Below, in pieces: positions 56,489 through 64,000 of a stretch of DNA of 64,000 nt. The translations under genes were made by a program, and so were the position numbers. Numbering within the stretch: the first letter of the stretch is position 1; each line of letters begins with the position of its first letter. This DNA comes from Jannaschia aquimarina (GTDB lineage Bacteria; Pseudomonadota; Alphaproteobacteria; Rhodobacterales; Rhodobacteraceae), in NCBI RefSeq assembly GCF_000877395.1, contig NZ_JYFE01000020.1, positions 155,572-219,571 of the forward strand, in the 5' to 3' direction. Below the pieces are notes generated by a model. That model saw nothing but the letters and a program-made list of their open reading frames with translations, had not been told where the DNA came from and searched no databases.

Positions 56489-57385
56489 TCAGGCGGCGCG
56501 CTTCGCCTTTCGGTAGGCGACGACCTCTTCGACGACGAAATCGCGGAAGACCTCGATCCGCTTGGAGCCGCGCAGCTCCTCCGGAAAGGCGAGGAAGACG
56601 GGGACGATATTTGATTCCGTGCCAGGCAGGACCTGCACCAGATCGGGGAAATCCTGCTGCAGATAGTCCGGCAGGACGCCGATCCCCAAGCCGGACAGAA
56701 CGCTCTGCAGGACGCCGAAATAGTTGTTCACCGTCAGCAGTCGCTCGATATCGTAGGTCAGGAGTTCGCGCACCAGCCCGGCCCCCGCACTGACCTGGGT
56801 GCTGTCGATGTTCTGGCAGATCAGCCTGTGAGCCCCGAGATCGTGCAGGGATTGCGGATGGCCGTTCTCTTCCAGGTAGGCAGGCGTCGCGAAAAGCTGC
56901 ATACGGATATCCATCAGCCGCTTGCGGACCAGATCGGCCTGGCTCGGCTCCTTCATGCGGATGGCGACGTCGGCTTCCCGCATCGGGAGGTCGAGAACCC
57001 TTTCCTCGAGCAGCAGATGCAGGCGGAGGTCGGGATAGGACTGGTAGAGCTTGGGCAGGCGGGGCGCCAGCCAGATCGACCCGAAGCCGATCGTCGTGGT
57101 GACGCGCAGATCGCCGAACACCTCTTCCTCGCTGTCGCGGATCCGTGCGGTGGCAGCGTCGAGGCGCTTGTTCATCGCCTGCGTCGCGTCGAAAAGAAGC
57201 TCTCCCTGCTCGGTCAGGATCAGCCCGCGGGCATGGCGATGAAACAGGGTGACACCAAGGCTCTCTTCCAACGAGCGGATCTGCCGTGACACCGCAGATT
57301 GCGAGAGATGCAGGACGTCGCCCGCGTGGGTCAACGACCCCTTGTCGGCTACGGCGTGAAAGATCCGCAGCTTGTCCCAATCCAT
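56489..57385 (-). CDS. LysR-family transcriptional regulator
   Basis: A 298-residue LTTR. The N-terminal winged helix-turn-helix is MDWDKLRIFHAVADKGSLTH, AGDVLHLSQSAVSRQIRSLE and the wing HRHARGLILTEQGELLFD; the C-terminal periplasmic-binding-like effector domain starts about residue 90 (FGDLRVTTTIGFGSIWLAPR). Start ATG at 57385. It is divergent from the indolepyruvate oxidoreductase gene with a 137-base gap containing a LysR-type palindrome, so it likely controls that gene and perhaps itself. Confidence 0.92.
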   Translation of the reverse strand: MDWDKLRIFHAVADKGSLTHAGDVLHLSQSAVSRQIRSLEESLGVTLFHRHARGLILTEQGELLFDATQAMNKRLDAATARIRDSEEEVFGDLRVTTTIGFGSIWLAPRLPKLYQSYPDLRLHLLLEERVLDLPMREADVAIRMKEPSQADLVRKRLMDIRMQLFATPAYLEENGHPQSLHDLGAHRLICQNIDSTQVSAGAGLVRELLTYDIERLLTVNNYFGVLQSVLSGLGIGVLPDYLQQDFPDLVQVLPGTESNIVPVFLAFPEELRGSKRIEVFRDFVVEEVVAYRKAKRAA

Positions 57386-57475
57386 GATGGCCCCGTTCGA
57401 AACGCTTTGGCTGCGCGCGATGCATCGCATGGCGGCGCCCGTACGTTAAGATGGAAACGTGATGAGACTACCCCT

Positions 57476-57502
57476 TTATGGGTCAACCTTCTTGACCTAT
57501 AA
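57476..57502. promoter_or_regulatory. LysR-type operator overlapping a -10 element
   Basis: Inverted repeat TTATGGGTCAA-CCTTC-TTGACCTATAA: 11-base arms with one mismatch and a 5-base centre, including the T-N11-A core of LysR sites (57483-57495). The right arm overlaps a TATAAT (57498-57503) just before the oxidoreductase gene. It lies between the divergent LysR gene and that gene, the expected place for its control site. Confidence 0.7.
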
Positions 57503-57522
57503 TGAGACCAAGGGAGATGATC

Positions 57523-60500
57523 ATGCGCCAGGACGTCACGCTCGCCGACCGTTTCGACCTTGGGAAGAAAACGGTCCTGCTCAATGGAACGCAGGCGCTC
57601 GTGCGCCTCATGCTCATGCAGAAGGAGCGGGACCGGCAGGCCGGGCTGAACACCGCCGGCCTTGTTGCGGGCTACCGCGGCTCACCGCTGGGCGCGGTCG
57701 ATCTGAATATGGCGCGGGCCACCAAGATGCTGGCCGAGAACGACATCAAGTTCCAACCCGCCTTGAACGAGGACTTCGCCGTCACGATGCACTGGGGTGC
57801 CCAGCAGGCCGAGTTGAGGGGCGAGGGGACGCATGATGGCGTCTTCGGTCTCTGGTACGGCAAGGGGCCGGGCGTCGACCGCTCCGGCGACGCGATGCGC
57901 CATGCGAACATGGCCGGCACGTCGCGAAACGGCGGCGTGCTCATGGCGATGGGCGACGACCATACGGGCGAATCCTCCACGACCTGCCACCAGTCCGACT
58001 GGGCGCTGATCGATGTGCATATGCCGGTCATGTCGCCTGCCGGCGTGCAGGAGATTCTCGATTACGGCCTCTATGGCTGGGCGTTGTCGCGCTATGCCGG
58101 GGTGTGGGTCGGTCTGAAGACGATGAAGGACACGATCGAGGTCACGTCCGTCGTCGATGGACGGCCGGATCGGATGTCATTCGTCGCGCCCGCCGAATTC
58201 GACATGCCCGAGGGCGGCCTCAACATCCGCCTGAACGATCACTGGGTTCCGCAAGAAGAACGCCTGCTGGAGCACAAACGGTGGGCCGCCGAAGCGTTCA
58301 GCCATGCGAACGGCCTGGATCGGAGGATGCACGGCAAGCCCGGCGCGAAGATCGGTCTGGTGAGCCATGGCAAGAACTGGCTCGATCTGGTGCATGCCAT
58401 GGCGCTGCTCGGGCTCGACGAGGAGGAATGCGAGCGGCTGGGGATCACGACCTACAAGGTCGCGCAGATCTGGCCCATGGACATGAAGGGCCTGCACGAT
58501 TGGGCCGAGGGGCTGGACCTGATCATTTGCGTGGAAGAGAAGCGCAAGCTTCTGGAGGTGCAGGTCAAGGAGAGTATCTTCGACGACCGGCAGGGCCGTC
58601 GCGTGATCGGCTACCGCGACGAGAGCGGCAAGGTCCTGTTCCCGCAGCACTTCGCGCTCGATCCCACGGATATCGCGATCAAGCTGGGCGAGATCCTCAA
58701 GCGGGAAGGCCGCGGCACCGACCGCATCGAGGCCGGCCTCGCCTCGGCGCGAGAGGCCAAGCGCGCGGATAACGCGCCCCAGATCGCAGGCCGGACGGCG
58801 TGGTTCTGCTCGGGCTGCCCGCACAACACGTCAACCAAGGTGCCCGAGGGCGCGCGCGCGGGCGCTGGCATCGGGTGTCACGTGATGGCGCTGTGGATGA
58901 ACCGGAACACCGAAGGCTACACACATATGGGCGCCGAGGGGGTGAACCGGATCGGCGAGTCCATGTTCTCGACCCGCGACCACGTATTCCAGAACCTGGG
59001 CGAGGGGACTTACAACCATTCGGGCGTCCTGGCGATCCGCGCCGCCTTGGCCGCCGGAACGAACATCACCTACAAGATCCTCTTCAACGACGCCGTCGCC
59101 ATGACCGGCGGCCAGCAGAACGAGGGCGACCTGCAACCCCAGCAGATCGCGGCCGAACTGCTTGCCATGGGCGTCAAGGAACTGGCCGTCGTCTACGACG
59201 AGAAGGAGGACGTGGACAAAGCGGCCTTCCCGTCCGGCCTGACCTGGCACGAGCGGGCCGAGATGCCCCAACTGCAGGAGCGGATGCAGCAGGTGAAGGG
59301 CGTCAGCGCCATCCTCTACATCCAGACCTGCGCCGCCGAAAAGCGCCGCCGTCGCAAGCGCGGCCTGTTCCCGGATCCCGACCGGCGGATCTTCATCAAC
59401 ACCGATGTCTGCGAGGGCTGCGGCGATTGCGGGGTGCAGTCGAACTGCGTGTCTCTGGTCCCGGTCGAGACTGAATTGGGCACCAAGCGCGCCGTGGACC
59501 AGTCGACCTGCAACAAGGACTATTCCTGCGTCAACGGGTTCTGTCCGTCCTTCGTCTCGGTGCAGGGCGCGACGTTGAAGAAGGCCCCCACCACCAGCGT
59601 CGATACGTCCGGCCTGCCCGAGCCTGATCTCCCCGCAATCGACGGGACCTGGAACATCGTCGTGACGGGTGTGGGCGGTACCGGCGTCGTCACCATCGGC
59701 GCGGTTTCGGCGATGGCGGCCCATCTCGACGGCAAGGCGGCCGGCCTGATGGAGATGGCGGGCCTGGCGCAGAAGGGTGGCGCCGTCGCGCTGCACCTTC
59801 GATTGGCGGAACGGCCCGAGGATATCTCGGCGATCCGTGTGGCAACGGGGGAGGCCGACGCCCTGATCGGCGGCGACCTCGTGGTCAGCGCTAGCCCCAA
59901 GACATTGGGCCAGACCTCCACCGGCCGCACCGGCGCGGTCGTGAATGCGCACGAGATCGTCACCGGCGATTTCACCGGCAACCCGGATTTCAAGCTGCCG
60001 GCAGACCGCCTGCGGCTGTCGTTGGAGGCCCGGCTGCGGGACCGGCTGACGATGTTCGACGCCTCGCGCCTCGCCGAGAAGGTGCTGGGCGACACGATCT
60101 TTTCGAACATGACGATCCTGGGTGCGGCCTGGCAGATGGGGCTCGTGCCGCTGTCCCGCGAGGCAATCCTCAAGGCGGTGGAGTTGAACGGCGCCGCCGT
60201 CGAGAAAAACCAGCAGGCATTTGAGCTTGGCCGGTGGGCGTTCGCGAAACCCGATCAATCCGCCGCCCTTCTGGACGAGGATCGCGTGCTGGAGATGCCG
60301 AAGACGCTGGAGCAGAAGATCGCTTTCCGTGCCGATCATCTGACGGCCTATCAGGGCAAGCGCTTGGCCAAGCGCTACCGCAAGCTGGTCGACGGAATTT
60401 CGGACGAGGCGCTGCGCGAGGCCGTGGCCAAGGGTTATCACAAGCTGCTGGCCTACAAGGACGAATATGAAGTCGCGCGGCTTCTACGCCAGACGCGGAC

Positions 60501-60930
60501 CAAGGCGGAGGCGGCATTCGATGGCGATCTGAAGCTGACCTATCATCTCGCACCGCCGATGCTCTCGAAGGAGGGGCCCGATGGTCGCCCCGCCAAGCGG
60601 GCCTTTGGCGAGTGGATCGAGAGAGCCTATCCGTGGCTGGCCCGCCTGAAGGGGCTGCGCGGCACGCCCTTCGACCCGTTTGGCCGCACCGAGGAGCGGC
60701 GGATGGAGCGCGCCCTGATCAAGCAGTACGAGATCGACATGGCGGAGGTTCTGCCGCTCTTCGATGAGGCGACGCGCGACGCGGTGATTGCCTTGGCCGA
60801 ACTCCCGCTCACGATCCGCGGCTTTGGCCCGGTCAAGCACGCGAATGCGGCGAAGGCCGAAAAGCGGCGCGAGGAACTGTTGTCCGTGATCCGCTCGGGC
60901 GGTGAAGGCCAGCGGCGCGCGGCGGAGTAG
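57523..60930 (+). CDS. Indolepyruvate ferredoxin oxidoreductase, fused alpha/beta form
   Basis: Oxidatively decarboxylates aryl-pyruvates from aromatic amino acid transamination to acyl-CoA, reducing ferredoxin. The 1135-residue protein fuses the modules of IorA and IorB: an N-terminal pyrimidine-binding region (VAGYRGSPLGAVDLN), the TPP region (GIGCHVMALWMNRNT, FNDAVAMTGGQQNEGD), a Cys-rich part (NTDVCEGCGDCGVQSNC, STCNKDYSCVNGFCPSF) and the gamma-like VTGVGGTGVVTIGAVSAMAA at about 715. The ATG at 57523 is preferred over ATGs at 57502 and 57517 because AAGGGAG lies at correct spacing. Probably LysR-controlled. Confidence 0.93.
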   Translation: MRQDVTLADRFDLGKKTVLLNGTQALVRLMLMQKERDRQAGLNTAGLVAGYRGSPLGAVDLNMARATKMLAENDIKFQPALNEDFAVTMHWGAQQAELRGEGTHDGVFGLWYGKGPGVDRSGDAMRHANMAGTSRNGGVLMAMGDDHTGESSTTCHQSDWALIDVHMPVMSPAGVQEILDYGLYGWALSRYAGVWVGLKTMKDTIEVTSVVDGRPDRMSFVAPAEFDMPEGGLNIRLNDHWVPQEERLLEHKRWAAEAFSHANGLDRRMHGKPGAKIGLVSHGKNWLDLVHAMALLGLDEEECERLGITTYKVAQIWPMDMKGLHDWAEGLDLIICVEEKRKLLEVQVKESIFDDRQGRRVIGYRDESGKVLFPQHFALDPTDIAIKLGEILKREGRGTDRIEAGLASAREAKRADNAPQIAGRTAWFCSGCPHNTSTKVPEGARAGAGIGCHVMALWMNRNTEGYTHMGAEGVNRIGESMFSTRDHVFQNLGEGTYNHSGVLAIRAALAAGTNITYKILFNDAVAMTGGQQNEGDLQPQQIAAELLAMGVKELAVVYDEKEDVDKAAFPSGLTWHERAEMPQLQERMQQVKGVSAILYIQTCAAEKRRRRKRGLFPDPDRRIFINTDVCEGCGDCGVQSNCVSLVPVETELGTKRAVDQSTCNKDYSCVNGFCPSFVSVQGATLKKAPTTSVDTSGLPEPDLPAIDGTWNIVVTGVGGTGVVTIGAVSAMAAHLDGKAAGLMEMAGLAQKGGAVALHLRLAERPEDISAIRVATGEADALIGGDLVVSASPKTLGQTSTGRTGAVVNAHEIVTGDFTGNPDFKLPADRLRLSLEARLRDRLTMFDASRLAEKVLGDTIFSNMTILGAAWQMGLVPLSREAILKAVELNGAAVEKNQQAFELGRWAFAKPDQSAALLDEDRVLEMPKTLEQKIAFRADHLTAYQGKRLAKRYRKLVDGISDEALREAVAKGYHKLLAYKDEYEVARLLRQTRTKAEAAFDGDLKLTYHLAPPMLSKEGPDGRPAKRAFGEWIERAYPWLARLKGLRGTPFDPFGRTEERRMERALIKQYEIDMAEVLPLFDEATRDAVIALAELPLTIRGFGPVKHANAAKAEKRREELLSVIRSGGEGQRRAAE

Positions 60931-60961
60931 AACTTCGGCCCGCTTCCTGCGGCCCGACCCG

Positions 60962-61010
60962 CTGGGGGGCCAGCCCCCCAGACCCCCCGGGATATTTCTG
61001 GCAGGATGAA
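60962..61010. repeat. GC-rich hairpin element (CTGGGGGG-CCAG-CCCCCCAG) of dispersed type
   Basis: An 8-bp stem and 4-base loop (60962-60981) followed by ACCCCCCGGGATATTT and GGCAGGATGAATGGGGG. From memory, closely similar blocks recur between genes in many Rhodobacterales genomes. Lying 31 bases after the oxidoreductase stop it may also help end the transcript, but it lacks a T tract. Only one copy occurs in this window. Confidence 0.6.
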
Positions 61011-61031
61011 TGGGGGCGCTGCGTCGGAGCG

Positions 61032-61247
61032 TCACCCCTTGCGGATCGTGAATGCCGTCCCGTCGACCCCGATGAACTCGTGACCCTGTTCAACGCAGAA
61101 ATGCGGCACGTCCACATGCGCTGCCGGATCGTCCGCCAAAAGGCGGATCACCGCGCCCGGAGGGAGCGGCTGCATCCGTTTGCGCAGGCGCAAGACGGGC
61201 AGGGGGCAGAGCAGGCCGAGCGCATCGACCTCCAGATCGTGATCCAT
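61032..61247 (-). CDS. tusA: TusA-family sulfurtransferase
   Basis: A 71-residue sulfur carrier. MDHDLEVDALGLLCPLPVLR carries the CPxP motif with the persulfide Cys (about 14); VIRLLADDPAAHVDVPHFCV and HEFIGVDG complete the two-layer fold. Members relay sulfur for tRNA thiolation, molybdenum cofactor or dissimilatory pathways. It is divergent from the membrane hydrolase gene by 41 bases and convergent with the oxidoreductase. Confidence 0.9.
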   Translation of the reverse strand: MDHDLEVDALGLLCPLPVLRLRKRMQPLPPGAVIRLLADDPAAHVDVPHFCVEQGHEFIGVDGTAFTIRKG

Positions 61248-61288
61248 GGCTTAATCTCGTCGTAACTTTGAGGCAGCATGGCGAAGCC

Positions 61289-62527
61289 ATGTCTGACGTC
61301 CGCCGCCGCAAGGTCTTCTATATTCCGGGCTACGATCCGTTCCACCCCCGACGGTACCGGGAACTCTACCGGAAGGAAGGGGCGGAACAGGCGCGTCTGT
61401 CCGGGTATGAGATCGCATTGTCCAAGGGGGAATCGCCCTATTCGTGGGTCGTCGATGCCACGATCGATGGACGCGATGTCAGGACCGAGATGGAGGTGCT
61501 CGTCTGGTCGGATATCGTCCAGCGGTCCATGGACCGCTCGTTGATCGCCACCTATGTCGCGCTGGTTCGGACGGCATGGACCTATATCGTCTCTGGGGCG
61601 CTGTTCCGGCTGATGCGGTTGCGCAAGGGGCCGGTGATCGCCGCGCTCTATCCAATCGTGGTGCTGCTGGGACAGCTTGCCGTCGCGGCCGTGCTCGCAG
61701 GGCTCGTCTTTAGGGCGACGCGCCGCGCGCTGGACTGGATTGCCGGCAAGACCCTGTTCGACCCGTTCTGGTCCGGGCTCGTGCTGGCGGCGGTTCTGGG
61801 CGGACTGACGGGTTGGGCGGTTCTGGCGCTGTTCAGGCGCTACGACAATCGCATCTTCGCTCATTACCTGATGCATGACTACGCTTTCTCGGCCCGGTAT
61901 CGGGGTGCGATCCCGCCCGCGCTGGAGCAGCGGATGCAGGACTTCGCCATGCGGATCAGGGCCGCGTCAAAAGAGGATTGGGACGAGGTTCTGGTCGTCG
62001 GGCATTCCTCGGGCGCGCATTTGGGTGTGTCGATCCTGGCGGGGCTGGTGCGGGACGGGCTCGCACCGGGACGGGTCGCGTTTCTGAGCCTGGGTCACGT
62101 CGTGCCGATGGTCAGCTTTCTGCCTGATGCCAACGCGTTGCGGGCCGATCTTCACCTCATGGGTGCGCAGGGCACGGTGCCATGGGTGGACGTGACGGCG
62201 CCAGGGGACGGTTGCGCTTTCGCATTGTGCGATCCGGTGGCGGTTTCGGGCGTCGCGCCCGAGGCGCAGCGTTGGCCGCTGGTGATATCGGCGGCCTTCA
62301 CGCAGACACTCTCACCCGCCCGCTGGGCGGAGCTCCGGCGCCGCTATTTCCGGCTGCATTTCCAGTATCTTTGTGCCTTCGATGCGCTGCCCGGCACGCC
62401 GTCGGACTACGACTATTTCCGCATCACCGGAGGACCGCGGACCTTGGCCGACCATTTTGCAGGGCGCGGACACAGCCCGTCGCGGATGACGCGCCCGGTC
62501 AACCGTTTCACCGCGATGGCCGCGTGA
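61289..62527 (+). CDS. Membrane-associated alpha/beta hydrolase-like protein
   Basis: A 412-residue protein of unknown function. N-terminal KVFYIPGYDPFHPRRYRELY is followed by a soluble part, then two or three membrane helices at about 110-180 (VIAALYPIVVLLGQLAVAAV, SGLVLAAVLGGLTGWAVLAL). After the helices comes VLVVGHSSGAHLGVSILAGL, a G-x-S-x-G nucleophile elbow, and AFLSLGHVVPMVSFLPDANA. This suggests a lipase/esterase-like fold split by a membrane insert. Start ATG 61289. Its stop overlaps the P450 start (GTGA), so the two are coupled and may act on the same lipid-like substrate. Confidence 0.75.
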   Translation: MSDVRRRKVFYIPGYDPFHPRRYRELYRKEGAEQARLSGYEIALSKGESPYSWVVDATIDGRDVRTEMEVLVWSDIVQRSMDRSLIATYVALVRTAWTYIVSGALFRLMRLRKGPVIAALYPIVVLLGQLAVAAVLAGLVFRATRRALDWIAGKTLFDPFWSGLVLAAVLGGLTGWAVLALFRRYDNRIFAHYLMHDYAFSARYRGAIPPALEQRMQDFAMRIRAASKEDWDEVLVVGHSSGAHLGVSILAGLVRDGLAPGRVAFLSLGHVVPMVSFLPDANALRADLHLMGAQGTVPWVDVTAPGDGCAFALCDPVAVSGVAPEAQRWPLVISAAFTQTLSPARWAELRRRYFRLHFQYLCAFDALPGTPSDYDYFRITGGPRTLADHFAGRGHSPSRMTRPVNRFTAMAA

Positions 62528-63861
62528 TTCCGCCAAAGCCGCCCAGCCGTCCGGATCGGGTCTCGCTGCTGGAATACGGACGGCTGTTCCGGCGGGACAT
62601 TCTGAGCGCGCAGCCCGCGAGGCTCTACCGGGCCTGGATGGCCGAGTTCCGGACGCCTTTCTTTCATTCGTTCATGGTGAACGATCCGGCGCTGCTGAAT
62701 GTCGTCCTGAAGGAGCGGCCAGACGACTTTCCGAAATCCGATCGTATCCGCGAAGGGCTCGTCCCGCTGCTGGGTCGGTCGGTCTTCGTCACCAATGGCG
62801 AGGAATGGAAGCGGCAGCGGCGGATCATCGATCCGGCCTTCGGTCGGGGGCGCCTTCGGGACGCCTTTCCGGCCATGATGGATGCAGCGGAAGCTTGTAT
62901 CGCACGTCTGCCGGAAGGGGAGGTGGAGATCGAGCGGGAGGCGTCCCACGTGGCCGCGGATGTCATCTTCCGCACGCTTTTTTCGGTACCCATAGAGGAC
63001 CGCCTTGCCTCCGCCGTCTTCGATGAATTCCGCGCCTATCAGCGCACGCAACCCCTTGTGAACCTTGCCGCCCTTCTGCCCTTGCCGCGATGGGTGCCGC
63101 GGCCCCATGCCAAAGCGACGCGGCGGGCGGCCCGGTCCATCCGGACCGCGATCGCCGCTTTGGTCGAGCGGCGTGCGCAACAGATTGAGGCCGGTAATGC
63201 GCCGGACGATCTGGCAACGAAGATAATGACTTACGCCGACCCGGAGACGGGACACAGTTTCTCTCGCGAAGAGATGGTGGATCAGGTGGCGATCTTCTTT
63301 CTGGCGGGGCACGAGACGTCGGCTTCGGCCTTGGCGTGGGGGCTGTACCTGCTGGCGGCGGATCACGCCGCGCAGACCCGCGTCGCGGTCGAAGCGCCGG
63401 GATGGGAAAATTTCGCGTTCTCAGACCTTTCCAGGCTTTCCTTCACGCGGGACGTGTTTCGGGAAACGCTGCGGCTCTACCCGCCGGTGCCGATGATGGT
63501 GCGCGAGGCGACGCGGAAGGAGGTGTTGCGGGACCGCAAAGCCGGGAAGGGCGCTCAGATCGTGCTGAGCCCGTGGCATCTGCACCGCCACGAAAGGCTT
63601 TGGGATCAACCGGATGCGTTCGATCCGGACCGCTGGAGCCGGGCCGAAACGAAGGAGAGCGAGCGGGCGGCCTACATGCCGTTCAGCGCGGGACCGCGGG
63701 TCTGCACGGGGGCCGGGTTCGCCATGGCGGAGGGCGTTTTGCTTTTGTCCCGCATTGTGGGCGCCTTCGAGATCGAGGCCGTGGGGCCTCCACCGGTGCC
63801 CGTGGCGCATCTGACGGTTCGTTCGCGGAATGGGATAAGGCTCCGCCTTCGGTGCCGGTAG
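62524..63861 (+). CDS. Cytochrome P450
   Basis: Heme monooxygenase of 445 residues. The I-helix AIFFLAGHETSASALAWGLY has the oxygen-binding AGxET, the K-helix FRETLRLYPP has ExxR, and the heme loop is MPFSAGPRVCTGAGFAMAEG with ligand Cys394. No membrane anchor is visible, typical of soluble bacterial P450s. GTG start at 62524 overlaps the hydrolase stop; the longer upstream frame is a shadow of that gene. No ferredoxin or reductase gene is adjacent. Substrate unknown; the hydrolase suggests a fatty acid or ester. Confidence 0.93.
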   Translation: MIPPKPPSRPDRVSLLEYGRLFRRDILSAQPARLYRAWMAEFRTPFFHSFMVNDPALLNVVLKERPDDFPKSDRIREGLVPLLGRSVFVTNGEEWKRQRRIIDPAFGRGRLRDAFPAMMDAAEACIARLPEGEVEIEREASHVAADVIFRTLFSVPIEDRLASAVFDEFRAYQRTQPLVNLAALLPLPRWVPRPHAKATRRAARSIRTAIAALVERRAQQIEAGNAPDDLATKIMTYADPETGHSFSREEMVDQVAIFFLAGHETSASALAWGLYLLAADHAAQTRVAVEAPGWENFAFSDLSRLSFTRDVFRETLRLYPPVPMMVREATRKEVLRDRKAGKGAQIVLSPWHLHRHERLWDQPDAFDPDRWSRAETKESERAAYMPFSAGPRVCTGAGFAMAEGVLLLSRIVGAFEIEAVGPPPVPVAHLTVRSRNGIRLRLRCR

Positions 63862-63869
63862 GTGCGCAA

Positions 63870-64000
63870 ATGCCGATGCACCCCCTGTGCACCCCCTGTG
63901 CACCCCCTGTGCACCCCCCGTCTGCACAAGTGGCGCTGGACCGGTTGCGCGCCGCCTTGCGCGGCACGCCCGGGGGCGGATCGGACGGGGCATCGAGCCC
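63870..64000 (+). CDS. Possible start of a further gene, 3'-partial
   Basis: A frame opens at ATG 63870, nine bases after the P450 stop, and stays open to the window end. It reads through the 11-bp tandem repeat (Cys/Pro/His-rich, implausible) and then AQVALDRLRAALRGTPGGGS, which looks like a real protein. A later GTG (63930) after the repeat may be the true start. No family can be named from so little sequence. Confidence 0.3.
   Translation, partial: MPMHPLCTPCAPPVHPPSAQVALDRLRAALRGTPGGGSDGASS
63877..63920. repeat. 11-bp tandem repeat, four units of TGCACCCCCTG
   Basis: Three perfect units and a fourth with one change (TGCACCCCCCG), directly after the P450 gene. The unit length is not a multiple of three, so gain or loss of a unit would shift any reading frame across it. 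It lies at or near the start of the possible next gene. Confidence 0.92.

Overview
The window is chromosomal DNA of a Rhodobacterales (roseobacter-type) alphaproteobacterium. The evidence is high GC throughout, a gene transfer agent (GTA) tail gene directly followed by cysE, a PDH operon whose E1-beta carries its own lipoyl domain, a compact ccmABCDG cluster, TRAP transport, SufE/TusA, and many small secreted EF-hand proteins. There is no plasmid, prophage or CRISPR signature apart from the GTA gene, and most of the sequence is ordinary core genome.

Layout. 1-3.8 kb: 3' part of the GTA/phage-tail gene gp15, with a frameshift near 3170. 3.8-9.2 kb: cysE, an MliC-type lipoprotein, pdhC-pdhB-pdhA with a 24-bp palindrome upstream, and an FtsB-like gene. 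9.3-16.3 kb: class I aldolase, a secreted repeat protein, an SDR enzyme, pgk, gap, a tiny membrane protein and a DUF808 protein. 16.3-19.0 kb: cytochrome c maturation genes. 19.1-22.1 kb: a metal-type permease behind a promoter of MerR/CueR architecture, a CGCCT tandem repeat, a Zn alcohol dehydrogenase and an A-type Fe-S carrier. 22.2-27.7 kb: dgt, a flavoprotein, tRNA-Gln and katG. 28-34.8 kb: TetR divergent from a DevBCA-like ABC exporter, a cupin remnant, and a secreted set made of a small protein, MsrB and two histidine-phosphatase-like proteins, one lacking the catalytic His. 35.2-42.3 kb: hydrolase/OsmC fusion, SRPBCC protein, ilvH, three EF-hand proteins and ilvB, preceded by a readable branched-chain attenuator (leader peptide with Leu-Leu-Val-Ile-Val). 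42.7-47.1 kb: TRAP transporter divergent from an HpcH/HpaI aldolase and a YaiI protein. 47.1-56.3 kb: trpE, PpiD-like isomerase, aminotransferase, ssb, lytic transglycosylase, lipA, HtrA-like protease, lipoprotein and sufE. 56.5-64 kb: LysR regulator divergent from a fused indolepyruvate ferredoxin oxidoreductase around a palindromic operator, tusA, a membrane hydrolase and a cytochrome P450, then an 11-bp tandem repeat at the window end.

How the genes fit together: central carbon flow (aldolase, Pgk, Gap, PDH with LipA making its lipoate), branched-chain and tryptophan synthesis, Fe-S and sulfur handling (CysE, SufE, TusA, A-type carrier), and envelope and oxidative-stress functions (Ccm, KatG, secreted MsrB, HtrA, PpiD). 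The regulatory DNA is the least ordinary part: the ilvB attenuator, the CueR-like promoter and several clean palindromes can be read directly.
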